Positions 28,430-39,269 of a stretch of DNA of 58,052 nt are shown here, piece after piece. A model generated the notes under the pieces. It ran no database searches and was not told the DNA's origin. It saw only the letters and a program-made list of their open reading frames with translations. Within the stretch, counting starts at the first letter, position 1. Every line of letters starts with the position of its first letter. The translations under genes and the position numbers were made by a program. The stretch lies in assembly GCF_001426245.1 (NCBI RefSeq), contig NZ_LMCM01000006.1:1-58052 (forward strand), read 5' to 3'. Source of the DNA: Phycicoccus sp. Root101 (lineage in GTDB: Bacteria; Actinomycetota; Actinomycetes; Actinomycetales; Dermatophilaceae).

Positions 28430-28957
28430 GTGACGCAGGCGGTCACCAGGACCGGGGTGCGGGTCGGCGTCGACGTCGGTAGCGTCCGGGTCGGGGTGGC
28501 CGCCAGCGACCCGTCGGGGTTGCTGGCGACCCCGGTCCGCACCGTGGGCCGTGACCGGCAGGAACCCCCGGCCGCCGAGCCGACGGACCTCGAGGAGATC
28601 GCCGGCATCGTCGACGAGACGTCGGCGATCGAGGTCGTGGTCGGCCTGCCGCGGACACTCGCGGGGGCCGAAGGTGCCGCCGCCGAGACCGCCCGCACGT
28701 ATGCTGGGCGGCTGGCGGTCCGTATCGCCCCCGTGCCGGTGCGCCTGATCGACGAGCGACTGACCACGGTCGATGCGCACCGTTCCCTCCGTGACAGCGG
28801 GGTCGACGGCCGCAAGCAGCGCGCGGTCATCGACCAGGCGGCGGCGGTCCTGATCCTGCAGGCCGCCCTCGACGCGGAGCGAGCCTCCGGGCGACCGCCC
28901 GGTGAGCTGGTCAGGACTGGCGGGCGCAAGCCCCGGACGAAGGACAGGCACCGATGA
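28430..28957 (+). CDS. ruvX: RuvX/YqgF family putative Holliday junction resolvase
   Basis: 175 aa, GTG start. RNase H-like fold: [15 protein letters not shown] near residue 12, [12 protein letters not shown] near 67, [13 protein letters not shown] near 106 and [15 protein letters not shown] near 135, which carry the acidic catalytic residues. In other bacteria the protein acts in 16S rRNA 5'-end processing and/or junction resolution. Its stop overlaps the mltG ATG (ATGA). Confidence 0.94.
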   Translation: MTQAVTRTGVRVGVDVGSVRVGVAASDPSGLLATPVRTVGRDRQEPPAAEPTDLEEIAGIVDETSAIEVVVGLPRTLAGAEGAAAETARTYAGRLAVRIAPVPVRLIDERLTTVDAHRSLRDSGVDGRKQRAVIDQAAAVLILQAALDAERASGRPPGELVRTGGRKPRTKDRHR

Positions 28958-30144
28958 CCGAGCCCCATCTGGAGCACTCGATCTTCGGGGGACAGCCGGA
29001 CGAGGGCCACGACCCGCACGGGGACGCGGCCGGACGACCGGTCAGCCGCGCCCAGACGCGTCAGCAGGCCCGGCCGCGTCGCCGCAGGCGCGGACGTCGC
29101 CGGGGCATCCTCGTCGTCGCCCTGGTGATCGTGGCCCTGGCCGGCTTCGCGGCATACACCGTGCTGCGTCCGGTGGTCGACGGCTTCCTGGAGAGCAACG
29201 ACTACGCCGGCCCCGGCGCGGGCGAGGTGAAGGTCGTCGTCAACGACGGCGACACCGGCCGCGCCATCGGGACCACCCTGGAGAAGGCCGACGTCGTGAA
29301 GTCGGCGAAGGCCTTCCTCGACGCGGCGTCCGCGGACAGCCGGTCGGCCGGGATCCAGCCCGGCACCTACACGTTGAAGAAGCAGATGTCGGCCAAGGGC
29401 GCCCTCGCGCTGCTCGTCGACTCGGCCAACCGCAGCGTCCCCCGCGTGACGATCCGTGAGGGGCTCTGGAAGAACGAGATCTTCGCCGCGCTGTCCAAGG
29501 GCACCGGGGTTCCCGTGGCGGAGTACACCGCCGCGATCAAGGACCCGCAGGCGATCGGCCTCCCGGCCGTGGCGAAGGGGAACGTCGAGGGGTACCTCTT
29601 CCCGTCGACGTACGAGTTCCCCGCGAAGGCGACCGCGACCACGCAGCTCAAGACCATGGTGGCCAAGACCCTGAGCGAGCTCGACCAGGCCGGTGTCGCC
29701 GAGGCGGACCGGGAACGGACCCTCATCGTCGCGTCCATCGTCGAGGGCGAGGTGAGCGGCGACGCCGACCGCGGCAAGGTCGCCCGCGTCATCGAGAACC
29801 GCCTGCGCACCAAGGGCGCGCCCAACTACGGCCTGCTCCAGATGGACTCGACGGTCCACTACGCGGTGCAGAAGCGCGGCCGCGCCGGCACGAGCAACAC
29901 CGACCGGCAGAGCCCGAGCCCCTTCAACACGTACAAGAAGCAGGGCCTCCCGCCGGCGCCGATCAACAGCCCCGGCGCCGCGTCGATCGAGGCAGCCGCC
30001 TCACCCACGGCAGGCTCGTGGCTCTTCTTCGTCACGGTCGACCCCGACACCGGTGAGACCAAGTTCGCGACGACGCAGGCCGAGCACGACCAGAACGTCA
30101 AGGAGTTCCAGGCGTGGTGCAGGGACCACTCGGACCGGTGCTGA
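28954..30144 (+). CDS. mltG: Endolytic murein transglycosylase MltG
   Basis: 396 aa. Cytoplasmic tail of ~50 residues with a basic RRRRGRRRG-like patch, one membrane helix (~51-70, [19 protein letters not shown]), LysM-like region, then the YceG catalytic domain with the conserved glutamate in [11 protein letters not shown] near residue 264 and [17 protein letters not shown] near 325. It cuts nascent glycan strands outside the membrane and so sets glycan length. The aroE start lies inside its 3' end. Confidence 0.94.
   Translation: MTEPHLEHSIFGGQPDEGHDPHGDAAGRPVSRAQTRQQARPRRRRRGRRRGILVVALVIVALAGFAAYTVLRPVVDGFLESNDYAGPGAGEVKVVVNDGDTGRAIGTTLEKADVVKSAKAFLDAASADSRSAGIQPGTYTLKKQMSAKGALALLVDSANRSVPRVTIREGLWKNEIFAALSKGTGVPVAEYTAAIKDPQAIGLPAVAKGNVEGYLFPSTYEFPAKATATTQLKTMVAKTLSELDQAGVAEADRERTLIVASIVEGEVSGDADRGKVARVIENRLRTKGAPNYGLLQMDSTVHYAVQKRGRAGTSNTDRQSPSPFNTYKKQGLPPAPINSPGAASIEAAASPTAGSWLFFVTVDPDTGETKFATTQAEHDQNVKEFQAWCRDHSDRC
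30101..30105 (+). promoter_or_regulatory. Shine-Dalgarno deciding the aroE start
   Basis: AGGAG sits eight bases before GTG 30114 within mltG coding sequence. No comparable site precedes the alternative GTG 30138, so the longer aroE is favoured. Confidence 0.55.
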
Positions 30145-30953
30145 ACGCCGCCGTCCTCGGGCGACCCGTCGCCCACTCCCTGTCACCCCTGCTGCACACC
30201 GCCGGCTACCGTGCGCTGGGCCTGCGCGACTGGACGTATGGCGCGCACGACCTCGGCGCCGACGAGCTGGCTCCCTGGGTGGCCGACCGTGACGAGGGGT
30301 GGCGTGGCCTGAGCCTCACGATGCCGCTCAAGGAGGCTGCCCTCGCGGTGGCCGCCACGGTGTCGGAGACCGCGCGGCTCACGGGGGCCGTCAACACGCT
30401 CGTCCGGCGCGAGGACCTCGGGTGGGACGCCCATAACACCGATGTCCACGGGCTGGTGGCCGCGCTGGCGCACGTCGACCACGGCGGGGCGGCGACCCTG
30501 CTCGGGTCCGGCGCGACGGCAAGGTCGGCCGCCGTCGCCCTGTCGGAGCTGGGGGTCTCGCGCGTCCGGGTCGCGGCACGCAACGTCGTGACGGCGACCG
30601 AGGTGGTCGCGCTGCTGGACTCGCTCGACGTCCACGCCGTGCCGGTGCCACTCGGGGAGTGGGCCGCCGGCCCGGGCGGAGTGGTCGTGTCCACCCTGCC
30701 CCCGCCCGCGGCCGAGGCCGCTGCCGTGCACCTCCCGCCGGACGGTGACCTGGCGGGCACCACCCTCCTCGACGTCGTCTACGCCGACTGGCCCACCCCG
30801 TTGGCCCGCGCAGCGGAAGCGGCCGGCGCCGACGTCGTCAGCGGCCTGGAGATGCTCGTGCACCAGGCGGCTCGCCAGTTCGAGCTGTTCACCGGGCAGG
30901 CCGCCCCCGTCGAGGTCATGCTCGCTGCCGGCCGAGAGGCGTTGGGCCGGTGA
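30114..30953 (+). CDS. aroE: Shikimate dehydrogenase
   Basis: 279 aa, starting 31 bases inside mltG. Substrate domain: RPVAHSLSPLLHTAGY near residue 16 and LSLTMPLKEAAL near 65 with catalytic Lys. NTDVHG near 105 has the catalytic Asp. The NADP loop is LLGSGATARSAAVAL near 128. EMLVHQAARQFELFTG near 250 has the conserved Gln. It reduces 3-dehydroshikimate to shikimate. The Rossmann glycine motif is the GSGAT form rather than GAGGA, as in other actinobacterial AroE. Confidence 0.93.
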   Translation: MVQGPLGPVLNAAVLGRPVAHSLSPLLHTAGYRALGLRDWTYGAHDLGADELAPWVADRDEGWRGLSLTMPLKEAALAVAATVSETARLTGAVNTLVRREDLGWDAHNTDVHGLVAALAHVDHGGAATLLGSGATARSAAVALSELGVSRVRVAARNVVTATEVVALLDSLDVHAVPVPLGEWAAGPGGVVVSTLPPPAAEAAAVHLPPDGDLAGTTLLDVVYADWPTPLARAAEAAGADVVSGLEMLVHQAARQFELFTGQAAPVEVMLAAGREALGR

Positions 30954-31645
30954 TCGCCCGTTCCGCCGGTGTGGGCGCCCCCGTCTGGGTCGTCGCCGTC
31001 CTCGCCCTGGCCGGTCTCCTCCTCGGCGGGCTCACCGGACGCAGGCTGTCCGAGGGTGGGTACCGCACCGAGTACGACGAGGCGGGTGCGCTGCCGCGGG
31101 TCTGGTGGTGGCCAGCACCCGTGCTCGCCCTGCTCTGGGGCTTCCTCGCGTGGCGGATCGGTGACTACGCGGGGTGGGCGGCGCTGCCGGCCTTCCTGCT
31201 GTTCGCCTGGCTCACCGTCGCCCTGGTGTGGATCGACGCCGACGTGCACCGCCTGCCCGACGGGCTCGTGCTCCCGGCCTACCCCGCACTCGGGATCCTG
31301 CTGCTGGTGGCCACGCTGGGCCTGGGGGACTGGCACGCCGCCGTGCGGGCGTTGCTGTGCCTCGCCGCGGTCTTCACGCTGTTCTTCCTCATGAACCTGG
31401 TCTCGCCGGCCTCGCTCGGCTTCGGGGACGTCAAGCTGTCCGGGTTGATCGGGCTGCTGCTCGGCTGGCTCGGGGTCCAGGAGGCCGTGAGCGGCATCGT
31501 GGCCGGGTTCGTCGTGGGTGGTGTCGTGGCCCTGCTCATGCTCGTCGGGCAGCGGGTCGGGCTGCGCTCGCACATCGCGTACGGCCCCTCGCTGCTCGTC
31601 GGCACGTTCCTCGCGCTGGCGTTCGAGTACCAGCTGGTGGCCTAG
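30950..31645 (+). CDS. Type IV prepilin peptidase (A24 family), short form
   Basis: 231 aa, GTG start overlapping the aroE stop. Six or seven helices. The two aspartates of the A24 family are present in [16 protein letters not shown] near residue 98 and [10 protein letters not shown] near 158. The N-terminal cytoplasmic methylase domain with paired CxxC is absent; only a ~45-residue region with one helix precedes the peptidase core. It would process type IV/Flp pilins or competence pseudopilins. None is encoded here. The same embedding between aroE and aroC is seen in M. tuberculosis (Rv2551c). Confidence 0.9.
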   Translation: MIARSAGVGAPVWVVAVLALAGLLLGGLTGRRLSEGGYRTEYDEAGALPRVWWWPAPVLALLWGFLAWRIGDYAGWAALPAFLLFAWLTVALVWIDADVHRLPDGLVLPAYPALGILLLVATLGLGDWHAAVRALLCLAAVFTLFFLMNLVSPASLGFGDVKLSGLIGLLLGWLGVQEAVSGIVAGFVVGGVVALLMLVGQRVGLRSHIAYGPSLLVGTFLALAFEYQLVA

Positions 31646-31682
31646 CGGAAGGGGCCCACGGGCTGCGTGGGAGGATCGAGCC

Positions 31683-32902
31683 ATGCTTCGCTGGTTGACC
31701 GCAGGTGAGTCCCACGGCCCGGCCCTCCTCGCGACGATCGAGGGCCTGCCCGCTGGTGTGGAGGTGACCTCCAAGGACGTCGCCGCCGCCCTCGCCCGTC
31801 GTCGCCTCGGCTTCGGTCGTGGGGCCCGGATGAAGTTCGAGCAGGACGAGGTCGAGTTCCTCGGTGGGTTGCGCCACGGCGTGACGATGGGCTCGCCCCT
31901 GGCGATCCGCATCGGCAACACCGAGTGGCCCAAGTGGGAGACCGTCATGTCCCCCGATCCCGTCTCCGACGAGGCGTATGCCGCGTCCGACGACGTGAAC
32001 GCGGAGAAGGAGGTCGCCCGCAACCGGCCCCTGACCCGGCCGCGTCCGGGGCACGCCGACCTCGTGGGGATGCAGAAGTACGGCTTCGACGACGCCCGCC
32101 CGGTGCTCGAGCGGGCCTCGGCCCGCGAGACCGCCGCCCGCGTCGCCCTGGGCGAGGTCGCGGCCCGGTTCCTCGAGCAGGCGTACGGGATCCGGCTGGT
32201 CTCCCACACGGTGGCGATCGGCACGGCCGGTGTCTCCGACGACGCCGAGCTGCCCACCCCCGACCAGGTCGAGCAGATCGACGCAGACCCCGTGCGGACG
32301 CTCGACGCCGACGGCTCCGCGGCGATGGTGGCCGAGGTCGAGGCGGCGAAGAAGGACGGCGACACCCTCGGCGGCGTGGTCGAGGTGCTGGCCTACGGGC
32401 TGCCCCCGGGCCTGGGCTCGCACGTGCACTGGGACCGCCGGCTGGACTCCCAGCTGGCAGGCGCTCTCATGGGGATCCAGGCCATCAAGGGGGTCGAGGT
32501 CGGCGACGGCTTCCGCACCGCCGCCCGCCGCGGCTCGGCCGCCCACGACGAGATGGAGCGCGACGCGGGCGGAACGATCCGTCGCAGGACGGGGCGCGCC
32601 GGCGGCACCGAGGGCGGCATGTCCACCGGGCAGGTGCTCCGCGTCCGGGCCGCGATGAAGCCCATCTCCACGGTCCCGCGCGCGCTCGACACGATCGACA
32701 CCACCGGCGCCGAGGCGGCCAAGGCGATCCACCAGCGCTCCGACGTGTGCGCCGTGCCCGCTGCGGGCGTCGTGGCCGAGGCGATGGTCGCGCTCGTCCT
32801 CGCGCAGGCCTGTGTCGAGAAGTTCGGCGGCGACTCGGTGACCGAGACGGCCCGCAACCACGCGGCATACCTCGCGGCGATCCCTGAGGCGATGCGGACG
32901 TG

Positions 32903-32906
<4 letters not shown>
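31683..32906 (+). CDS. aroC: Chorismate synthase
   Basis: 407 aa, ATG with GGAGGAT 8-14 bases upstream. FMN-dependent signature segments are present: [16 protein letters not shown] near residue 8, RPRPGHADL near 120, [14 protein letters not shown] near 140 and [17 protein letters not shown] near 300. It converts EPSP to chorismate. The EPSP synthase gene is not in the window. The aroK start overlaps its stop. Confidence 0.97.
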
Positions 32907-34596
<1,690 letters not shown>

Positions 34597-34608
34597 CGTC
34601 GCCGGCCG

Positions 34609-35937
34609 TCAGCAGCGCCCGGTGCCCCAGGCCTTGCAGGCGATCCGCACGGCCTCGGCGGTGCGCAGCTCCACGAAGCTGCCGGTGTTCGACAGGATCG
34701 GCTTGGTGCTGCCCCAGTAGTTCGTGAGCCGTGAGTTCGTGCCCTTGCCGACCCGCAGGGTGTAGACCTCGCCGGGCCTGATGACGGTCCCGCGCGGGAT
34801 CTCCCACGTGTACCCGTTGTTCGAGAGCGTCTGGTACGACACGTCGACCGAGTACGTGCCTGCCGAGCGGAGGCTGATGTATTCGCCGTTGAGGTTGTCC
34901 GCGTCGACCCCGGGAGCGTCGGGAGCGGCGTTGATCCGGACCTTGCCAGCGAGGGGGCTCGTGCACGCGGACATGCATGGGTACATCGACCAGGCGCGCA
35001 GGTCGCCGTCGCGGTCGAAGAGGTAGGCGCCGCTGCCGTGCCGGTTCGCGGCGATGCTCGCGTTCGGGAACTTCGGCGCGGTGCCGCCCCAGTAGAACGA
35101 CGTCGTCGTGGCGGTGCCCTTGCCGACGTGCAGGGTCAGCAGCCCACCAGCCGGGACGACCGCGGTGGACGGGAAGGTGAACCAGTCCTGGCCGCCCGTG
35201 CGCATCTGCCAGCCGGCGACCGACAGGGTCGCGGTGCCGCTGTTGAGGACCCGCACCCACTCACCGTTGACGTTGCCGCCGTCGTCGCCGTTGGCGTCCC
35301 AGTTGACCCAGACCTTGAGGGGGGTGCCCTGGGACGGACCGGAGCGGCAGTAGTCGGTGTCCCACAGGTTCTTGCCGGCGCGGGCCGCCTGCTCCGCCGC
35401 GGTGAAGTACGCCTTCCAGCGGGTGTCGTCGTTGGCCAGGATGATCGGCAGGGCGTGCCCGGCCCTGAGCTGGGCCAGCTGGGTGTCGAGCCAGCCGGTG
35501 CTCGTCGAGACGTCGATGTGGCGCACCGGCCGACCGAGGCTGGAGGCGGTCGTCGAGTTGGTGGTCAGGCGCACCCGGCGACCGGCGACCATGCGGTCCA
35601 TCGCCGCGGTCGCCTCGTCGGCGTGGCAGCTGCCGATCTCCATCGTCTGGATGCCGGTGTTGCGGATGTGCGGGGGAGTCAGGGAGCTGGGGTCGCCGTC
35701 GACGCGTATCGCCACGGTGTCTCCGTCGATCGTGTGGTCGTAGGTCCCGTAGGTGACCTTGGCCGACCAGACCTTCGAGGTGGTGGCTGCGGACGCCACC
35801 GAGCCGGTGGCGAGGAGGGCGGCTGCGCAGGTCAGGCCGAGCGCCGCGGCGACGGGCCCCCTGACGGCGCCACGCGCCATACGGCGGGGTCGGCCGGCGG
35901 GGCGGACGGAGAGGCGGGGGACGATGCGGTCTGGCAC
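34609..35937 (-). CDS. Secreted nuclease-like protein with two lamin-tail domains
   Basis: 442 aa from GTG 35937, chosen because GGAG lies six bases upstream; ATG 35994 and 36024 would give longer forms, ATG 35880 a shorter one with no Shine-Dalgarno. A signal peptide ends near AAALLATGSVASA (residue 50). Residues ~58-195 are a staphylococcal-nuclease fold with D71 and D73 (TIDGDTVAI), R92, E100 (IRNTGIQTME) and R136 (SLGRPVR), so the catalytic set is present. Residues ~206-300 and ~330-435 are lamin-tail beta domains (WVNWDANGDDGGNVNGEWVR; LNGEYISLRSAG). Likely an extracellular nuclease; substrate and start are uncertain. Confidence 0.85.
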   Translation of the reverse strand: MPDRIVPRLSVRPAGRPRRMARGAVRGPVAAALGLTCAAALLATGSVASAATTSKVWSAKVTYGTYDHTIDGDTVAIRVDGDPSSLTPPHIRNTGIQTMEIGSCHADEATAAMDRMVAGRRVRLTTNSTTASSLGRPVRHIDVSTSTGWLDTQLAQLRAGHALPIILANDDTRWKAYFTAAEQAARAGKNLWDTDYCRSGPSQGTPLKVWVNWDANGDDGGNVNGEWVRVLNSGTATLSVAGWQMRTGGQDWFTFPSTAVVPAGGLLTLHVGKGTATTTSFYWGGTAPKFPNASIAANRHGSGAYLFDRDGDLRAWSMYPCMSACTSPLAGKVRINAAPDAPGVDADNLNGEYISLRSAGTYSVDVSYQTLSNNGYTWEIPRGTVIRPGEVYTLRVGKGTNSRLTNYWGSTKPILSNTGSFVELRTAEAVRIACKAWGTGRC

Positions 35938-36121
35938 GAGGAGCTCCGGGGACTGGCGGGGTCGACGGTGGGGGGATGCGTCGACGGCAGCCATGGTGAC
36001 ATCGCGACGGCTCCCGTGGAGCACTCGCGGTCAAACGTGGCCAAACGGGGGAGGTCGCCCCACAGCAACCCCACAGCGACGGCACAGGGCGCCACGGGGT
36101 GCGCGGGGCACCATCGTCGAC

Positions 36122-37012
36122 ATGAGCAACCACGAGGACCACGGAACCGACCACTTCGGGAACCCGCACGACGACCGCCACGACCGGGGCCTCGAGTTCG
36201 ACGTCGCCACCCTCCTCGGGCGGCGCGGCATGCTCGGGATCCTCGGTGCGCTGGGAGCAGGTGCGGCACTCGCGGCCTGCGGCACCGGGTCGGACACGGC
36301 CGCGACGTCGACGACGAGCAGCCCGGCGTCCTCGTCGTCGTCCGCCAGCAGCACGACGTCGACCTCGTCGGGGGCCGGCACGCCCGCGGCCGAGGTGCCG
36401 GACGAGACCGGCGGTCCGTACCCGGGCGACGGGTCGAACGGACCCAACGTGCTGGACGACTCCGGCATCGTCCGGTCGGACATCACCACCAGCTACGGCA
36501 CGTCCACGACGAAGGCCGAGGGCATCCCCCTGACGATCAACCTCACCGTCACCGACGCGGGCAACGGCTACTCCGCCATGGAGGGCGCTGCCGTCTACCT
36601 GTGGCACTGCAACCGTGACGGCCAGTACTCGCTCTACTCCCCAGGAGTGGAGGACGAGAACTACCTGCGCGGCGTCCAGGCGACCAGCGCCTCGGGGACG
36701 GCGTCCTGGACGAGCATCTACCCGGCGGCGTACGACGGCCGCTGGCCTCACATCCACTTCGAGGTCTACTCCTCGGTGGCCGACGCCACGAGCAGCGGCC
36801 AGATCGTCAAGACGTCGCAGATCGCCCTCCCCGAGGCCGCCTGCAAGGAGGTCTACGCGACCACCGGCTACGAGGCCAGCGTCGCCAACCTCGCCCGGAC
36901 CTCCCTGACCCAGGACATGGTGTTCGGGAACGACGGCGGGATCCACCAGCTGGCGACGGTGACCGGGAACGTCACCGACGGGTATGTCGCGAACCTCACC
37001 ATCGGGGTCTGA
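36122..37012 (+). CDS. Intradiol-ring-cleavage dioxygenase-like lipoprotein
   Basis: 296 aa, ATG start, divergent from the nuclease gene. An N-terminal RR (34-35) precedes a hydrophobic stretch and lipobox LAAC (C53), suggesting Tat-type export and lipidation. Then comes a Ser/Thr linker (~58-88). The dioxygenase domain starts at DETGGPY and continues with VYLWHCNRDGQYSLYSPG near 158 and YDGRWPHIHFEV near 204. Y169, Y204, H210 and H212 are placed as the four iron ligands. Exported relatives occur in actinobacteria with no firm substrate. Aromatic ring opening at the cell surface is inference. Confidence 0.85.
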   Translation: MSNHEDHGTDHFGNPHDDRHDRGLEFDVATLLGRRGMLGILGALGAGAALAACGTGSDTAATSTTSSPASSSSSASSTTSTSSGAGTPAAEVPDETGGPYPGDGSNGPNVLDDSGIVRSDITTSYGTSTTKAEGIPLTINLTVTDAGNGYSAMEGAAVYLWHCNRDGQYSLYSPGVEDENYLRGVQATSASGTASWTSIYPAAYDGRWPHIHFEVYSSVADATSSGQIVKTSQIALPEAACKEVYATTGYEASVANLARTSLTQDMVFGNDGGIHQLATVTGNVTDGYVANLTIGV

Positions 37013-37069
37013 TGAAGCGACGTTCCGGCCGGGTGTCGCGCCCGTTGAGGTGCCGGGTATGGCGCGCGG

Positions 37070-37551
37070 TCAGGTGAGCCGGCGGGTGAACCGTCGCTCG
37101 TCCCGGCCGGAGGTCGGGTCGGCCACGACGTCGTCCGTGGGCACCCACCCGGCGCGCCGGTAGACCCCGGTCGCGCGGGTGTTGTCGTCGATCACCCACA
37201 GCTCGATCTCGTCGTAACCCTCCGTGCGGGCGTGGTCGTCCACGGCGGCGAGGAGGGCTGCACCGACGCCGTCGCCCCAGGACACGGCGTCGACCGCCAG
37301 GTAGAACAGCTCGAGCACCCGGGGGTTCGGGGCGCACAGGGCGAAGCCGACCACCGCATCGTCGCGACGGGCGGCCAGGAGCGTGGCCCCGTCGAGGGCG
37401 AGACGACGCAGGACCCCGGGCACTGCGCCCTCCACGTCGACGGTCCACCCCGACCGTCGCGTCGAGCGACAGCACGGGCCCAGATCCCGGCGACGGCCCG
37501 GACGGCATCCTCCCCGGCGTACCCGCCGTCCTGGCTCGAGAGGGTCAGCAC
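37070..37551 (-). pseudogene. GNAT acetyltransferase with an apparent -1 frameshift
   Basis: The reading frame from GTG 37551 gives a GNAT-like first helix (GEDAVRAVAGIWARAVARRD). The rest of the domain lies in another frame: VPGVLRRLALDG, LLAARRDDAVVGFALCAP, FYLAVDAVSWGDGVGAALLA and TRATGVYRRAGW, to the stop at 37070. The frames join if one base is added at the run of four C (plus strand 37448-37451), restoring an intact protein of about 160 aa. It may be a pseudogene, a slippage site or a sequencing error. If translation instead begins at an internal GTG near 37430, a short form lacking helix 1 results. Confidence 0.7.
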
Positions 37552-37560
37552 CGCGCAGGC

Positions 37561-38511
37561 TCAGAGCTCGTCGAGGGCGGCGAGGTCGGCCAGGCTCGGC
37601 TGCCAGGCGACGGCACGGGCGTTGCGCTCGACCTGTGCGGCGCTCGTCACCCCGGAGATGACCGAGGCGACCTGTGGCTGGGCGGCGAGCCCGCCGATGG
37701 CGACGTCGAGCAGCTCGAGGCCACGGTCGGCGGCGAACGCCTGCAGGGCCTCGACGCGGTCCCAGTCGGCGTCGACGAGCCAGCTCGCACGGTCCGCTTC
37801 GAGGGCGGCTCGGGAACCCTCGGGCGCCGCGGCCCCGCGCTGGTACTTGCCCGTGAGCAGGCCGCGGGCTAGGGGGAAGAAGGGCAGCAGGCCGAGGTCG
37901 AAGCGCTCGCACGCCGGCGTCACCTCGTTCTCGACCGTCCGGTCCAGCAGGGAGTACTCGTTCTGCACGGACACGAACGAGGCCAGCCCGGCCGTCGCCG
38001 AGGTCCACGATGCGTCGGCGACCTGCCACCCGTCGAAGTTGGAGCACCCGACATACAGGACCTTGCCCTCCCTCACGAGGTCGGTCAGGACCTCCAGGGT
38101 CTCGCCGATCGGGGTGAGCGGGTCCGGGCGGTGCAGCTGGTAGAGGTCGATGTGGTCGGTCTGCAGCCGGCGCAGGCTGGCCTCGACGGCCCGGCGGACG
38201 TAGCGCCGCGAGCCGCGGGCACCGAAGTCCTCACCGTTCGCGCCCTGCATGTCCATCCCGAACTTGGTCGCCACCACGAACTCGTCCCGCTGGCCGCGCA
38301 GCGCCTCGCCGAGCATCTCCTCGCTCTGCCCGGGGTGGCCGCCGTAGATGTCGGCCGTGTCCAGCAGCGTGACACCGGTGTCCCGCGCCGCCCGGAGGAG
38401 GTCGACGAGGCCGTCCTGGTCGACGCGTCGCCCGAACGCGTTGCAGCCGAGTCCGACCGCACTGACCATCAGGCCGCTGCCGCCCAGGGGGCGGTACTCC
38501 ATGTCGCTCAT
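37561..38511 (-). CDS. Aldo/keto reductase
   Basis: 316 aa, ATG start. TIM-barrel oxidoreductase with the catalytic tetrad visible: Asp and Tyr in LLDTADIYGG near residue 50-55, Lys in VVATKFG near 83 and His in LYQLHRPD near 126. C-terminal NADPH-binding ISGVTSAAQVERN near 285. It belongs to the general YghZ/Tas-like AKR group; substrate unknown. It has a leaderless-type promoter. The frameshifted GNAT follows nine bases after its stop and would be co-transcribed. Confidence 0.93.
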   Translation of the reverse strand: MSDMEYRPLGGSGLMVSAVGLGCNAFGRRVDQDGLVDLLRAARDTGVTLLDTADIYGGHPGQSEEMLGEALRGQRDEFVVATKFGMDMQGANGEDFGARGSRRYVRRAVEASLRRLQTDHIDLYQLHRPDPLTPIGETLEVLTDLVREGKVLYVGCSNFDGWQVADASWTSATAGLASFVSVQNEYSLLDRTVENEVTPACERFDLGLLPFFPLARGLLTGKYQRGAAAPEGSRAALEADRASWLVDADWDRVEALQAFAADRGLELLDVAIGGLAAQPQVASVISGVTSAAQVERNARAVAWQPSLADLAALDEL

Positions 38512-38517
38512 GCCACC

Positions 38518-38523
38518 ACCCTA
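38518..38523 (-). promoter_or_regulatory. -10 box TAGGGT, leaderless start of the aldo/keto reductase
   Basis: On the minus strand TAGGGT is followed by GGTGGC and then the ATG at 38511, the same spacing as at 5396, 54750, 56918 and 57337. Confidence 0.6.
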
Positions 38524-38617
38524 GGTCGGCGCCGGGACCCCCACCCGGCAGGGCGGCGACCACGTCGCGACCCAGCCCGGGCCCCGCAGCGATTCGGGGG
38601 AGACCCGCCCCGGCGGC

Positions 38618-38623
38618 TAGACT
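38618..38623 (+). promoter_or_regulatory. -10 box (TAGACT) for efp-nusB
   Basis: TAGACT lies 85 bases before the efp GTG, implying a leader of about 78 nt. No clear -35. The 38524-38708 stretch holds no other feature I recognise. Confidence 0.45.
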
Positions 38624-38708
38624 GAACGGCGATTCCCACCCCGAACCTTCCGGAGCACTCGCGCGCGCCTGCGCCGCTGGATACCGGCTCATCGAAAGCG
38701 ATTGACAC

Positions 38709-39269
38709 GTGGCATCGACCAACGAGCTCAAGAACGGCCTGGTCCTGAACCTCGAGGGACAGCTGTGGTCCGTCGTGGAGTTCCAGCACGTCAAGCCCGG
38801 CAAGGGCCCGGCGTTCGTGCGCACCAAGCTCAAGCACGTCCTGTCCGGCAAGGTCGTCGACAAGACGTTCAACGCCGGCCTCAAGGTCGAGACCGCCAAC
38901 GTCGACCGTCGTGACATGCAGTACCTGTACAAGGACGGCACCGACTTCGTCTTCATGGACGGGACGACGTACGACCAGATCCACATCCCGGAGACGATCG
39001 TCGGCGACGCCGCCAACTACCTCCTGGAGAACCAGGTCGCGCAGATCGCCACGCACGACGGCAGCGTCCTCTACGTCGAGCTCCCGACCTCGGTCGTCCT
39101 CGAGATCACGTACACCGAGCCGGGCCTGCAGGGCGACCGCTCCACCGGTGGCACCAAGCCGGCCACCCTCGAGACCGGTGCGACGATCAACGTCCCGCTG
39201 TTCCTCGAGCAGGGCACGAAGGTCAAGGTCGACACCCGCGACGGCTCGTACCTCGGCCGAGTGAACTAA
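38709..39269 (+). CDS. efp: Elongation factor P
   Basis: 186 aa, GTG start. Three beta-barrel domains. The tip loop in domain I reads KPGKGPAF (near residue 29), the PGKGP form typical of actinobacteria, which is reported to work with an unmodified lysine. No epmA/epmB-type modification gene is in the window, consistent with that. Domain III ends in [12 protein letters not shown]. It relieves ribosome stalling at polyproline, relevant for the Pro-rich products at 3346, 32903 and 57812. The nusB start follows its stop directly. Confidence 0.97.
   Translation: MASTNELKNGLVLNLEGQLWSVVEFQHVKPGKGPAFVRTKLKHVLSGKVVDKTFNAGLKVETANVDRRDMQYLYKDGTDFVFMDGTTYDQIHIPETIVGDAANYLLENQVAQIATHDGSVLYVELPTSVVLEITYTEPGLQGDRSTGGTKPATLETGATINVPLFLEQGTKVKVDTRDGSYLGRVN

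Noticed and set aside
34597-34608. Terminator between convergent aroB and nuclease genes
   Set aside because: Only 12 bases separate the stops and no hairpin of useful length is visible; likewise none is clear at 37013-37069.
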